Positions 36,314-45,225 of a stretch of DNA of 64,000 nucleotides are shown piece by piece. The stretch is from Trichormus sp. NMC-1 (lineage in GTDB: Bacteria > Cyanobacteriota > Cyanobacteriia > Cyanobacteriales > Nostocaceae), in assembly GCF_001858025.1 (NCBI RefSeq), contig NZ_LZQD01000002.1, positions 311,319 to 375,318 on the forward strand. Direction: 5' to 3'. Made by a program: the position numbers and the translations under genes. Below the pieces are notes generated by a model that was not told the origin of the DNA, ran no database searches, and saw nothing but the letters and a program-made list of their open reading frames with translations. The stretch's first letter is position 1. Every line of letters starts with the position of its first letter.

Positions 36314-37729
36314 ATGACAACACCAAAAGAAGTCTTGAAGATGATTCAAGACAAAAACATTCAGATGATTGATCTGAAATTCATCGATACACCAGGCACT
36401 TGGCAACATTTGACCATGTACCAGGATCAAATTGATGAAAGTTCATTCACTGATGGTGTTCCTTTCGACGGTTCCAGTATTCGGGGTTGGAAAGGCATCG
36501 AAGAATCAGACATGACAATGGTACTCGATCCCAACACCGCTTGGATCGACCCATTCATGAAAGAGCCAACTCTAAGTATCATTTGTAGTATTAAAGAACC
36601 CCGCACAGGCGAATGGTATAACCGTTGCCCCCGCGTTATTGCTCAAAAAGCAATAGATTATCTCGCTTCTACCGGACTTGGTGACACGGCTTTCTTTGGA
36701 CCTGAAGCTGAATTCTTCATCTTTGATGATGTCCGTTACGACCAAACCGCCAACTCAGGTTACTACTACGTAGATTCCGTAGAAGGTCGTTGGAACACTG
36801 GTAGAGAAGAAGGTCCTAACCTGGGCTACAAAACCCGCTTCAAAGAAGGTTACTTCCCAGTTCCACCAACTGACAGCTTTCAAGATATGCGGACAGAAAT
36901 GCTGCTAACTATGAAAGACTGTGGTGTACCTATTGAAAAGCAACACCACGAAGTTGCTACTGGTGGTCAGTGCGAACTTGGTTTCCGTTTTGGTAAGTTA
37001 ATCGAAGCTGCTGACTGGCTGATGACTTACAAATATGTGATCAAGAACGTTGCTAGAAAATACGGCAAAACCGTCACCTTCATGCCAAAACCAATTTTTG
37101 GCGATAACGGTTCTGGTATGCACTGTCACCAATCTATCTGGAAAGGTGGTCAACCTTTGTTTGCTGGTGACAAGTACGCTGGCATGAGTGAAATGGGACT
37201 CTACTACATCGGTGGTATCCTCAAGCACGCACCAGCACTGTTGGCAATCACCAACCCCACTACAAACTCTTACAAGCGTCTAGTTCCGGGCTATGAAGCA
37301 CCTGTAAACTTGGCTTACTCCCAAGGTAATCGTTCTGCTTCTGTGCGGATTCCTCTTTCTGGAAATAACCCCAAAGCCAAGCGGTTAGAGTTCCGTTGTC
37401 CAGATGCTACTTCTAACCCCTACTTAGCCTTTGCTGCCATGCTTTGCGCTGGTATTGATGGCATTAAGAACAAAATCCATCCTGGTGAACCCTTAGATAA
37501 AAATATCTATGAACTTTCTCCAGAAGAATTGGCGAAGATTCCTTCCACTCCAGGTTCTTTAGAACTCGCTTTGGAAGCACTGGAAAATGATCACGCTTTC
37601 TTGACAGACACAGGCGTATTCTCAGAAGACTTCATCCAAAACTGGATTGACTACAAGTTGGCTAACGAAGTTAAGCAAATGCAGTTGCGTCCTCATCCCT
37701 ACGAATTCTTCTTGTATTACGATTGCTAA
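36314..37729 (+). CDS. glnA: Glutamine synthetase type I (GlnA)
   Basis: 471 residues from ATG at 36314, with AGAAGGAGT seven bases upstream; the TTG at 36293 in the same frame is not the start. It converts glutamate, ammonium and ATP to glutamine. GSI signatures are all present: [56 protein letters not shown] and the [14 protein letters not shown] and NRSASVRIP active-site loops. Activity is expected to be controlled by inhibitory peptide IF7, encoded convergently at 37822, rather than by adenylylation. NtcA box upstream and strong terminator downstream. Confidence 0.98.
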   Translation: MTTPKEVLKMIQDKNIQMIDLKFIDTPGTWQHLTMYQDQIDESSFTDGVPFDGSSIRGWKGIEESDMTMVLDPNTAWIDPFMKEPTLSIICSIKEPRTGEWYNRCPRVIAQKAIDYLASTGLGDTAFFGPEAEFFIFDDVRYDQTANSGYYYVDSVEGRWNTGREEGPNLGYKTRFKEGYFPVPPTDSFQDMRTEMLLTMKDCGVPIEKQHHEVATGGQCELGFRFGKLIEAADWLMTYKYVIKNVARKYGKTVTFMPKPIFGDNGSGMHCHQSIWKGGQPLFAGDKYAGMSEMGLYYIGGILKHAPALLAITNPTTNSYKRLVPGYEAPVNLAYSQGNRSASVRIPLSGNNPKAKRLEFRCPDATSNPYLAFAAMLCAGIDGIKNKIHPGEPLDKNIYELSPEELAKIPSTPGSLELALEALENDHAFLTDTGVFSEDFIQNWIDYKLANEVKQMQLRPHPYEFFLYYDC

Positions 37730-37755
37730 TTGCAGGGTAAAAGTAATAAATTTTA

Positions 37756-37782
37756 AAGCCACCCAACAGGGTGGCTTTTTTT
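37756..37782 (+). terminator. Rho-independent terminator of glnA
   Basis: AAGCCACCC and GGGTGGCTT form a 9-bp stem with loop AACA, followed by a T-run to 37782. It lies 27 nt after the glnA stop. The stem also faces gifA and may serve both genes. Confidence 0.92.
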
Positions 37783-37821
37783 GAACCTTGTCATTTGGGA
37801 ATCACATCTAAATGCACTACC

Positions 37822-38022
37822 TTAACTCATTGTTGCCTGGCTACGGCTATAAAGCGTCTGAGTAGTAGGATCTATCTTCCCTTGAATGGGGTTCCAATAG
37901 TGGGATATTTCTTCGGGAAGACCAAGTTCTTGTGCTGCACGCATCAGCATTGATTGTTGACGGTTTTTAACTTGTTGATGTTGACGCACCATTAACGCGC
38001 GGGATTTTTCTTGAATAGACAT
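37822..38022 (-). CDS. gifA: Glutamine synthetase inactivating factor IF7 (GifA)
   Basis: 66 residues, basic and unstructured-looking: KSRALMVRQHQQVKNRQQSM, then LMRAAQELG, then QGKIDPTTQTLYSRSQATMS. This is the pattern of cyanobacterial IF7, a natively unfolded peptide that binds and inactivates glutamine synthetase when ammonium is plentiful. Position confirms it: gifA lies convergent to and just downstream of glnA, as in Anabaena PCC 7120. An NtcA box over its promoter implies repression under nitrogen limitation, the opposite of glnA. Confidence 0.88.
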   Translation of the reverse strand: MSIQEKSRALMVRQHQQVKNRQQSMLMRAAQELGLPEEISHYWNPIQGKIDPTTQTLYSRSQATMS

Positions 38023-38078
38023 AACTACGCTCCTCTGTATTTTTTATAGATATATGGTTAGTTATTCTTTCACTTCCC

Positions 38079-38109
38079 AATATAGCAAAAATTCTGTAGC
38101 TTATGTTAC
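38079..38109 (-). promoter_or_regulatory. NtcA box over the gifA promoter (repressing position)
   Basis: GTA-GCTTATGT-TAC at 38096-38109 is a perfect GTA-N8-TAC site. The gifA -10 candidate TATATT (minus strand, 38079-38084) lies only about 11 nt downstream of it, so bound NtcA would cover the -35 region. The start codon follows about 55 nt further on. Confidence 0.8.
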
Positions 38110-38353
38110 GGAATTGATTTTCTTAATATAAATTCATAATTGAATCGAAATAGCGATCGCTCTTTCCACAACCCAGGGCAAAAAGAAGAGCATAGGGGAA
38201 ACCCATACTAGCCAAGATTTCAAAACTCTGGAGTCATAAACCAAATTTCCCGATTGTTTATCTCAAAATGAGCTTTTATTTTGATAAGATTCTTTATTTC
38301 TGACTTTTATTTACATAAAATAAGAAAGGTTAATAAATCTTAATTGATGGATT
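38110..38353. other. Intergenic region between gifA and the methyltransferase gene
   Basis: About 245 bp, AT-rich, with one HIP1-type GCGATCGC near 38153. No gene or hairpin of note was seen. Confidence 0.4.
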
Positions 38354-39412
38354 ATGTCTGACACCTTAACTAAATTGACCTATAAGACTCTTCAACAGAG
38401 CAAAAATTACTTTAGTCTGGCGCACAAAATCTTCAGTTTACGCCTCAGAAACCTGATACATCCCCAACTAGGGCAAATCAGCGAACCCATACCCAAAGAG
38501 CTAATAGCGGGGCTGGAAGACAGACTAAATCAGCTGCTAGAGACAGACTGGCAAGATGGGGAAAAAGGAATCTATCCCGACAGCTTATTGTTTGACAACG
38601 AGTGGGAAGACTTTTTCCGTTACTATCCGATGCTTTGCTTAGATTTGCCCCTAACCTGGGAGCGGCTCACACAAAATAGATATCAAGAATTTGCACAGGA
38701 AATAGAGAAAGATGATTATCCCAACTATTATCTGCAGAACTTCCATCACCAAACCAATGGCTATTTAAGCGATCTATCAGCCAATTTATATGAATTACAG
38801 GTGGAAATTCTGTTTGGTGGTACAGCTGATATCATGCGGAGGCGCATTCTCGCTCCCCTAAAAAGTGGGCTGGAAATTTTCGATGATCTTCCACAACGAC
38901 AAACCAGAATTTTAGATATAGCTTGCGGTACTGGGCGGACTTTGAAGTTGATTCGAGCCGCTTTGCCTCAAGTCTCTTTATTTGGTACAGATTTATCACC
39001 AGCTTATTTGCGTAAAGCCAATGAGCTACTATCACAGATTCCGGGAGAATTGCCGCAACTTGTACAAGCAAATGCCGAAGAATTGCCTTATCTCGATCAC
39101 TATTTTCATGCAGTCACTTCTGTGTTTCTATTTCATGAGTTACCTGCATCAATACGTCAAACTGTGATAGAGCAATGCTTCCGGGTGACAAAACCAGGGG
39201 GAGTATTTATTATCTGTGACTCGATTCAGATGAGTGATTCACCTGAATTGGCTCCTATAATGAATAACTTCTCCAAAATGTTCCATGAACCTTACTATAA
39301 CCATTACATCACTGATGACTTGGTAGAGTCTTTAGAGCAAGCAGGATTTGAGAATATAGAAACACAAGTTCACTATGTGAGCAAGTATTTTATTGCTCAT
39401 AAGCCAGCTTAG
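38354..39412 (+). CDS. SAM-dependent methyltransferase with N-terminal extension
   Basis: 352 residues. The N-terminal about 170 residues are helical and specific to this subgroup. The class I methyltransferase domain follows: ILDIACGTGRTLKLI, LFGTDLSPAYLRKA, QANAEELPYLDHYFHAVTSV and VTKPGGVFIICDSIQM. It resembles cyanobacterial methyltransferases of the UbiE/quinone-like class, but the substrate is not evident. It stands alone on the plus strand. Confidence 0.87.
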   Translation: MSDTLTKLTYKTLQQSKNYFSLAHKIFSLRLRNLIHPQLGQISEPIPKELIAGLEDRLNQLLETDWQDGEKGIYPDSLLFDNEWEDFFRYYPMLCLDLPLTWERLTQNRYQEFAQEIEKDDYPNYYLQNFHHQTNGYLSDLSANLYELQVEILFGGTADIMRRRILAPLKSGLEIFDDLPQRQTRILDIACGTGRTLKLIRAALPQVSLFGTDLSPAYLRKANELLSQIPGELPQLVQANAEELPYLDHYFHAVTSVFLFHELPASIRQTVIEQCFRVTKPGGVFIICDSIQMSDSPELAPIMNNFSKMFHEPYYNHYITDDLVESLEQAGFENIETQVHYVSKYFIAHKPA

Positions 39413-39969
39413 GGTCACACATAAACGCTCATTTTGTCAGGCTGATGTAGGGATCTACCACACCGATATTGACGGGTTAATTACAGAAAGAACAGTCTGA
39501 TTCTCCCCCTGTTCCTTCTGCTTTCCCGTTTTTCCTGCTCAACCTACTTGCCATTGGCCTTCCCAACCTGTAGACGCAAGCCGTGCAAAGTAAAAGTGGT
39601 TAAACAAGGCTGGACTAGTACATATATTATGAGTCACTAATTCACCAATACACGTCAGGGTTGCCGCAATTACCAGATGTTTTTAGAAAGTACTAAACGG
39701 TTGCTGAGTTGTGTAGTTGTGTAGTGGCTTAACTGTCTAAGTCTGTAGTCAGAGAAGATGAAATCTGGAACAATTGTGTAGTGCTTTGACTGTCTATATC
39801 TCTGTCAAATAAGATGACATTGGCAACGGTTTATTAGCTGTGTAGTGCTTTAACTGTCTATGTCTCTGTTCGACAAATTGTGTCCAGGATGTTAAACATC
39901 CAGTTATCCGGTAATTTGATTCCCTTGCTGGCAACTAATTTTTCTACAAGCAGTCTGAGGCTGGGGTTT
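39413..39969. other. Intergenic region downstream of patX with tandem repeats
   Basis: About 560 bp between the convergent methyltransferase and patX genes. No protein-coding frame was recognised. The region 39718-39880 is built of imperfect tandem repeats listed separately. Confidence 0.5.
39718..39880. repeat. Three imperfect tandem repeats downstream of patX
   Basis: Units begin TGTGTAGTGGCTTAACTGTC (39718), TGTGTAGTGCTTTGACTGTC (39775) and TGTGTAGTGCTTTAACTGTC (39839), a period of 57 and 64 bp. Each unit also has TCTnTAGTC/TCTCTGTC-like and AAGATGA parts. The third unit is partial. There is no coding potential. Confidence 0.75.
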
Positions 39970-40206
39970 TTAAACAACAGAATAGATATTTCTGGAATAT
40001 CCCAAGGACTCTTTGCGCCCACTACCGCGATGAGGTGCTGGCGTTTCTGGTTGGTTAGGACTAGTTTGAGGTTTTTCAGCAAGTAGCTGTTGTGAACCAG
40101 AAGTAGCAATTAGCAGGTAGGAAAGGCGAGTCAGTACCGCTTCGCAGTTAAAAGCTAAGGAGCCGAATACCAGACTCGATACTAAAAGTGAAATGGCAGC
40201 ACGCAT
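39970..40206 (-). CDS. patX: PatX-type precursor of an RGSGR heterocyst-inhibitory peptide
   Basis: 78 residues. The N-terminus is a secretion signal (MRAAISLLVSSLVFGSLAFN). A Gln/Pro-rich stretch (KPQTSPNQPETPAPH) leads to RGSGR at residues 60-64, encoded at 40015-40029, followed by KESLG and a short tail. RGSGR is the PatS/HetN pentapeptide that binds HetR and blocks heterocyst development. A signal peptide plus HRG(S/T)GR near the C-terminus defines PatX. The gene is preceded by TCCGGA at 40264-40269. The overlapping frames 39858-40109 (minus) and 39880-40086 (plus) are shadows. Confidence 0.82.
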   Translation of the reverse strand: MRAAISLLVSSLVFGSLAFNCEAVLTRLSYLLIATSGSQQLLAEKPQTSPNQPETPAPHRGSGRKESLGYSRNIYSVV

Positions 40207-40263
40207 AGTAGATGTCTATTTTAGAACTCTCCAATTCACTGATACTTAACTTTTCTATGATCA

Positions 40264-40269
40264 TCCGGA
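40264..40269 (-). promoter_or_regulatory. DIF-type TCCGGA motif upstream of patX
   Basis: TCCGGA lies 58 nt upstream of the patX start. On the minus strand it is followed about 15-19 nt later by TAAGTATCAG, a possible -10. TCCGGA near -35 is the motif that I recall from HetR-dependent, early-differentiation promoters of Anabaena (DIF class). Confidence 0.6.
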
Positions 40270-40307
40270 CAATTTATTAAAAAGTATTGTATGTGACTGC
40301 AAAAAAA

Positions 40308-42059
40308 TCAATTTGATACTTCGTCGATATATTCAACGAGTAGCCAGTTACCAGATGAATTTGTCCGTCCCCAGATGGTGAGCTTTCCTTTAGGGGGAAG
40401 GGCTTGCAGTTGGTCATCAATATGCGATCGCAAGGTCACAATCTGCCAAATTTTCGGTGAAAATTCAGTTGGGTTGGTGATAGTAAATGTGTAGTCTTGT
40501 TGGTCTAAGCGATTAAAAATGCCTATGAAACAATCAAGATTCAAGTAATCATACGGATTAACCAATAAACCAGGACAATTACCACTAGTGGGATATGTTT
40601 CTGGGTTGTTCAAATAATGAATTTGCCAGTTTAGCCACTCTGGATGATTGGTTGATAAGTTAAACAGGGGAACAATTGCCGCAGGCGATCGCTCATCAGT
40701 TAATAAAGCTGCTTGCAGCGTTCTAACTGGCAAATCCCTGGGTTGACATTTTAACTCACAACATAGAGCAGCTGCCATACCCGCTGCTTGACCGATACCC
40801 ATCACTACAGGTTGTAGTCTGGTTGCCCCATTTGCGATGTGGGACACAGAAATATTCTTTTCACAGACCAGCAAACCATCTGTAGTCACTGGAATCAGAC
40901 AACGATAGGGTATGGTGAAGGGCGTTCCAGTCCAACGTCCTCCCCAGCGGATAGATTTAGGTTGCAGTGAGAACTTATCACCAGGATAATGGTGGTCGTT
41001 GGCGTAGTTACCAATAGCAACCGTATCATCAAATTTAGCTGCGACACTACTACCTGATAAAGGCAGAATGTTCTGCTCACAGACAGTAACAAGTCCCTTT
41101 AAACGGCGACTTTCCCGATAATAGGGATGCAGCGCAAAAGCTGGAGAGAAACTAGGAAAAACACCTTCTGCTAAACCGTAACGCCGACCAAGCTGAGTTT
41201 GGATAAAATGGGCAAAGTTTTGACTATGCCAGAAACATTCTTGGACAAACTCATGTCTAGTTAAATCCGACTCTATCAAACGGTTAGCTTTTTGGCCGTA
41301 GTCATTGCCACAAATAGGCCAGTTAATCATAAACCGACTTCCTGGCAGGCGACCATAATTTAAAAATTTTTCCGCCCCATAGTCATCCCAAGCGCCTGTA
41401 AACAATGATGGATTATAGTTAGGGGCAGGTGGAATTTGTGGGGCGACAGGTTCCCCAAAATCTTGCATTACCACTACCCAAGTTGGCGCTTGTACGGGAT
41501 ATTTTTCTGTGAGAGAGTTAAAACTTTCTGGGGCGCTGGGTTCTCCCCACTCTGACTTTAGTTCCCAACCCCAACGGTAAGGTATTTCTGCTAAAGCTAA
41601 TAAGTCTCCTAATTCTGTACCATCAAGAATAATTTTGGCGTTAACTGTGAAGTCTGCAAAGCGTACACCTGTAATACAGTCTCCCTGACGCAATACTTCT
41701 AAAGGGACTTTTCCGGATATCCATTGGAGATTAGGGAATTCCTGCACCCAGTCAGCAAAGATTTCTGCACCTATACGCGGTTCATAACTAAAAAAGCTCA
41801 CCCAACTGTTATCTAATCCTCCCTGTTGTCGTTGGCGTAATTCTTGTATAAATGCTCCCCATAAGCCGGTTTGAAAGGCTTGTAATTCGTTACCATCTGG
41901 TGCAGATACGCCCGCTGAGGTGAGCATTCCTCCTAACCAGGTAAATTCGCTCACAAGGATGGTTTTAGCGCCTCTTCGTGCAGCTTGGATAGCCGCAGCA
42001 GTTCCGCCGGTTCCTCCTCCAACTACTAGGACATCGGTTGTATAGGTTTGATTGAGCAT
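40308..42059 (-). CDS. FAD-dependent oxidoreductase
   Basis: 583 residues. The N-terminal FAD-binding Rossmann motif is DVLVVGGGTGGTAAAIQAAR, followed by GAKTILVSEFTWLGGMLTSA, the typical start of FAD_oxidored (PF12831) proteins. Near the middle are KIILDGTELGDLLAL and the C-terminal cofactor loop GATRLQPVVMGIGQAAGMAA. Members of this family are often annotated only as flavoproteins and their substrates are unknown. No signal peptide. It stands between the patX promoter and a restriction-modification locus. Confidence 0.9.
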   Translation of the reverse strand: MLNQTYTTDVLVVGGGTGGTAAAIQAARRGAKTILVSEFTWLGGMLTSAGVSAPDGNELQAFQTGLWGAFIQELRQRQQGGLDNSWVSFFSYEPRIGAEIFADWVQEFPNLQWISGKVPLEVLRQGDCITGVRFADFTVNAKIILDGTELGDLLALAEIPYRWGWELKSEWGEPSAPESFNSLTEKYPVQAPTWVVVMQDFGEPVAPQIPPAPNYNPSLFTGAWDDYGAEKFLNYGRLPGSRFMINWPICGNDYGQKANRLIESDLTRHEFVQECFWHSQNFAHFIQTQLGRRYGLAEGVFPSFSPAFALHPYYRESRRLKGLVTVCEQNILPLSGSSVAAKFDDTVAIGNYANDHHYPGDKFSLQPKSIRWGGRWTGTPFTIPYRCLIPVTTDGLLVCEKNISVSHIANGATRLQPVVMGIGQAAGMAAALCCELKCQPRDLPVRTLQAALLTDERSPAAIVPLFNLSTNHPEWLNWQIHYLNNPETYPTSGNCPGLLVNPYDYLNLDCFIGIFNRLDQQDYTFTITNPTEFSPKIWQIVTLRSHIDDQLQALPPKGKLTIWGRTNSSGNWLLVEYIDEVSN

Positions 42060-42178
42060 AAATAATAGTTACTCTACTTTTTTGATGATGAGTGATTATA
42101 AATCAAGAAATCAGCTAAATATCAATAAATTAATTTATACTGAAATTGTTATGTGAGCATATTATCAAACAGCCTCTA

Positions 42179-43280
42179 ATGCAACCAGATAATTTACAAG
42201 TAGGTTTATTTGGATTAATTCATTCTAATAGAGACTTTTCTCAAAGAGAAAGTTGGGGGAAAAATCAATTTAATAATTCTTTTCCTGTGTCATTAGCTTG
42301 TTATATGCACGAGAAAGGACTTAAACTAAATTATTTAACTTTGGACAAGGGGTTAACAATTCAGCATCAAGAAATAGATACTTCTCAAATATTGGGTATT
42401 TGTCCTCTTTCTCCTAATTTATTTTTTTCTTTTGAAAGTGACTATGTACCTTATAGAAAAATAGTTGTTGGTAAATTGCCACGAGTTGATTTAGTCACCC
42501 ATGATCTTAATAGAGATAATGCTTGTTTACGAAGTATAGAAATTAAATTAACAGCATTACCTGACAATTCTACTTATCGTTTACCAGATAATCAATATGG
42601 CTGTGAAATTGTAACAAGACCCGATACTATTGTCTATCTTGCTCTGAGTATTGCTCATGAATTTGAAAATTCAAGAGATAAATTACTAAATTATCTACAA
42701 CCCGTATGTAGTCAGATTCAAGATTGGCAAAGTATAAGTCATAATATTGCCTTTTATCCCTCAAATTGTAGATTGTTTAGATACTTTAATAAGTGAGAAT
42801 ATTGAAATTCAATCTCCATTAGTCATGCAACCCATATGGAAAACTGTAGGTAAAACTTCCAAACTTTATCAAAACTGTTTAGATATTTTTGTTTGGAGCA
42901 ACTTCGGATTTACTAGGCTTTTCTTTGATATCACTAAAAGATTGGCTAAATCAGAAGAAAGCATACAAAGACCTATGCGTTCTGTGGTATGGTTAGCAAA
43001 GATGTTATATGAATTTGCTCTAATTGGTAAAATAAATCATAAATTAATTATTGATACATTAACCTATAACACGAAGAATGATAAAGCTTTTGCTTTAAGT
43101 GGTTCTAATACTCGACCTTATATGACTTGTGATAATTTGATTCAACCCAGAATTACCAAAGAAGAAATTAATAACATAATTTTAGGAGGAGGACAGAACT
43201 TTTTAAGCCCTGAAAGAAGATTTGATGCTATTATTTTAAGCAATCCAGAAATTTTTGATGATAGATTAAAACACATTTGA
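42179..43280 (+). pseudogene. HindVP-family type II restriction endonuclease gene, frameshifted
   Basis: Two overlapping frames together make one nuclease. The first (to 42796) has LFGLIHSNRDFSQRESWGKN, VDLVTHDLNRDNACLRSIEI then KLTALPDNSTYRL, and a conserved GCEIVTRPDTIVYLA. The second (effectively from about 42756 to 43280) continues with IPQIVDCLDTLISENI, VMQPIWKTVGKTSKLYQNCL and DIFVWSNFGFTRLF. Removing one T from the four at 42752-42755 joins them as HNIAFIPQIVDCLD, an uninterrupted HindVP-like protein of about 365 residues. So a +1 insertion in a T-run has probably broken the gene, unless it is a sequencing error or slippage site. The stop overlaps the methyltransferase frame. Confidence 0.8.
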
Positions 43281-43288
43281 TAAATTTA

Positions 43289-44251
43289 ATGAATATACAA
43301 ATGGAATCCTCTTTCTTAAAAGTCATAGATGTATTTTCTGGTTGTGGTGGTTTATCACTAGGATTTCAGAATGGTGGATTTAAAATTGTCGCTGCTTTTG
43401 ACAACTGGAAGCCTGCAATAAATGTTTACAAGCTAAATTTTGATCATCCAATTTGTGAATATGATTTGAGTCAGATAAATAATAATTATTCCCTATTTAA
43501 AAAATTCTTACCAGATGTGATTATTGGTGGTCCACCATGCCAAGATTTTTCTAGTGCAGGTAAGCGTAATGAAGATTTAGGTAGAGGAGATTTAAGTATT
43601 ACATTTGCGGAAATAGTAGCCAATGTTTCTAGTCAATGGTTTGTCTTAGAAAATGTAGAATTGTTTAGAAAATCCAACAAATATCAAGAATTTCGGCAAA
43701 TTCTTAAATCTGCTGGTTATGGTTTAACAGAAAAAGTATTAGATGCTAGTTTATGCGGTGTACCTCAAAAAAGAAAAAGATTTTTTTGTATAGGAGAAAA
43801 AGGTGGTAAGGATGATAATTTAAAGACTTATCTAGAAGCTAATTTATCTAGAAAACCTACAACTATTAGAGATTATGTAGGAAATAGTTTAGGAATTGAA
43901 TACTATTATCGACATCCTCGAAGTTATCAAAGAAGGGCTATTTTTAGTATTGATGAACCAAGTCCAACTATTAGAGGTGTAAATAGACCAATACCTAAAA
44001 ATTATAAACAACATCCCGGAGATGTTGCAGAATTAACACCAGATTTACGTCCCCTAACTACTCGTGAAAGAAGTTATATTCAAAGTTTTCCTGATGATTT
44101 TATTTTTGAAGGTTCAAAAACTGATTTGGAACAGATGATTGGTAATGCTGTACCTGTTAAATTAGCAGAATATGTTGCTAAATGTCTGCTGATGTATATT
44201 CAAGATAAAAATAAATCCCAGATATTTGATGTTTCATTGTTAACTGTTTAA
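43289..44251 (+). CDS. DNA (cytosine-5) methyltransferase of a HindV-like restriction-modification system
   Basis: About 320 residues. The C5-methyltransferase motifs are in order: I DVFSGCGGLSLGF, IV GGPPCQDFSSAGKR with the catalytic Cys, VI ENVELF, VIII QKRKRFF, and IX/X RSYIQSFPDDFIF and IGNAVPVKLAEYVAK. The target-recognition region is short, normal for a 300-330 residue type II enzyme. The partner nuclease is HindVP-like, so the site may be GRCGYC, which is also the site of AcyI from Anabaena cylindrica. The ATG at 43289 is chosen; TTG 43277 and ATG 43301 are alternatives. Confidence 0.92.
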   Translation: MNIQMESSFLKVIDVFSGCGGLSLGFQNGGFKIVAAFDNWKPAINVYKLNFDHPICEYDLSQINNNYSLFKKFLPDVIIGGPPCQDFSSAGKRNEDLGRGDLSITFAEIVANVSSQWFVLENVELFRKSNKYQEFRQILKSAGYGLTEKVLDASLCGVPQKRKRFFCIGEKGGKDDNLKTYLEANLSRKPTTIRDYVGNSLGIEYYYRHPRSYQRRAIFSIDEPSPTIRGVNRPIPKNYKQHPGDVAELTPDLRPLTTRERSYIQSFPDDFIFEGSKTDLEQMIGNAVPVKLAEYVAKCLLMYIQDKNKSQIFDVSLLTV

Positions 44252-44368
44252 ATTGTCAAAATCCAGAATTATGTAAAGCTTTAGCATTGCTAAACTGCTG
44301 CTTGCATTATTTCGTTTATTGTGTTGATGTATAATCAAATGAGTAATTAAACAGTAAAATAAAAGCAA

Positions 44369-45076
44369 ATGCCAGAACAAACTATAAATTTTGACTCTAA
44401 TCCACCAGTTGCTACCAATGAATACGACACGATGATTCAAATGGCTTTACCTGGTTATGAGGTAATGCACAATATGGCATTATCTGTTCTCAGAGCAAAC
44501 ATACCAGAAAGAGCTAATTTGTTGATAGTGGGTGCTGGTAGTGGTATGGAATTAGTCAAGTTTAGTCAAAGTAATTCACATTGGCAAATGCTCGGTGTAG
44601 ATCCATCGAGTAATATGCTATCTATTGCTCAAAATAAAATAGATGAACATGGATTATCTGAACGAATCAAATTATTCGCAGGATATACACATGATTTAAA
44701 TACTACTTCTTTATATGATGCAGCAACTTGTATTTTAGTAATGCACTTTCTACCTGATGATGGCAGTAAATTGGCTTTACTGAAAAATATTTCCCAGCGT
44801 CTAAAATCATCAGCTACTTTTATTTTAGTAGATATATTTGGTGAAAAAGAAACTGATCAATTTGAACGCATGATTTCCATCATTCAAGTTTATTGGGAGC
44901 AAATGGGGATGAACCCAGAAAAAAGAATACAAGGACTAGAAACAATCAAAAAAGGTGTTTTCCCTATTTCAGAAATGAGAGTAGTGGAATTATTACAGCA
45001 AGCTGGTTTTGGCAATATCTTGAGATTTTATACAGGACTTTGGGTTGGTGGTTGGGTAGCAACTAAAAACTCTTAA
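44369..45076 (+). CDS. Class I SAM-dependent methyltransferase
   Basis: 235 residues. Motif I LLIVGAGSGMELVKFS, then MLGVDPSSNMLSIAQNKI, DAATCILVMHFLPDDGSKLA and SATFILVDIFGE, a CmoA/YqhA-like order. The N-terminal segment EYDTMIQMALPGYEVMHNMA is also found in such enzymes. The substrate is not evident. It follows the restriction-modification genes by 117 nt, and there is no sign that it belongs to them. Confidence 0.87.
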   Translation: MPEQTINFDSNPPVATNEYDTMIQMALPGYEVMHNMALSVLRANIPERANLLIVGAGSGMELVKFSQSNSHWQMLGVDPSSNMLSIAQNKIDEHGLSERIKLFAGYTHDLNTTSLYDAATCILVMHFLPDDGSKLALLKNISQRLKSSATFILVDIFGEKETDQFERMISIIQVYWEQMGMNPEKRIQGLETIKKGVFPISEMRVVELLQQAGFGNILRFYTGLWVGGWVATKNS

Positions 45077-45225
45077 ATTACTACTTAGATATTTTTATTA
45101 CTTAGACTATTTCCGACGCGATCGCTCAAAATCACCCTAAAGTTGGTATGATGATTGCTTATTTCCCATAGTAGTAGGAAATAAGGACTGAGAAATAACT
45201 CTTACCAATCACCAATTACCCATTT

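Noticed and set aside
36206..36430. 74-codon minus frame upstream of glnA
   Set aside because: It covers the glnA start and NtcA promoter in antisense and has no family features.
37771..37953. 60-codon plus frame over gifA
   Set aside because: Antisense to gifA, which is recognisable as IF7.
39858..40109. 83-codon minus frame overlapping patX
   Set aside because: Different frame of the same DNA. The patX frame has the signal peptide and the RGSGR motif; this one has neither.
43277..43300. TTG start of the methylase overlapping the nuclease stop
   Set aside because: ATG codons at 43289 and 43301 precede the first conserved motif and are more likely.
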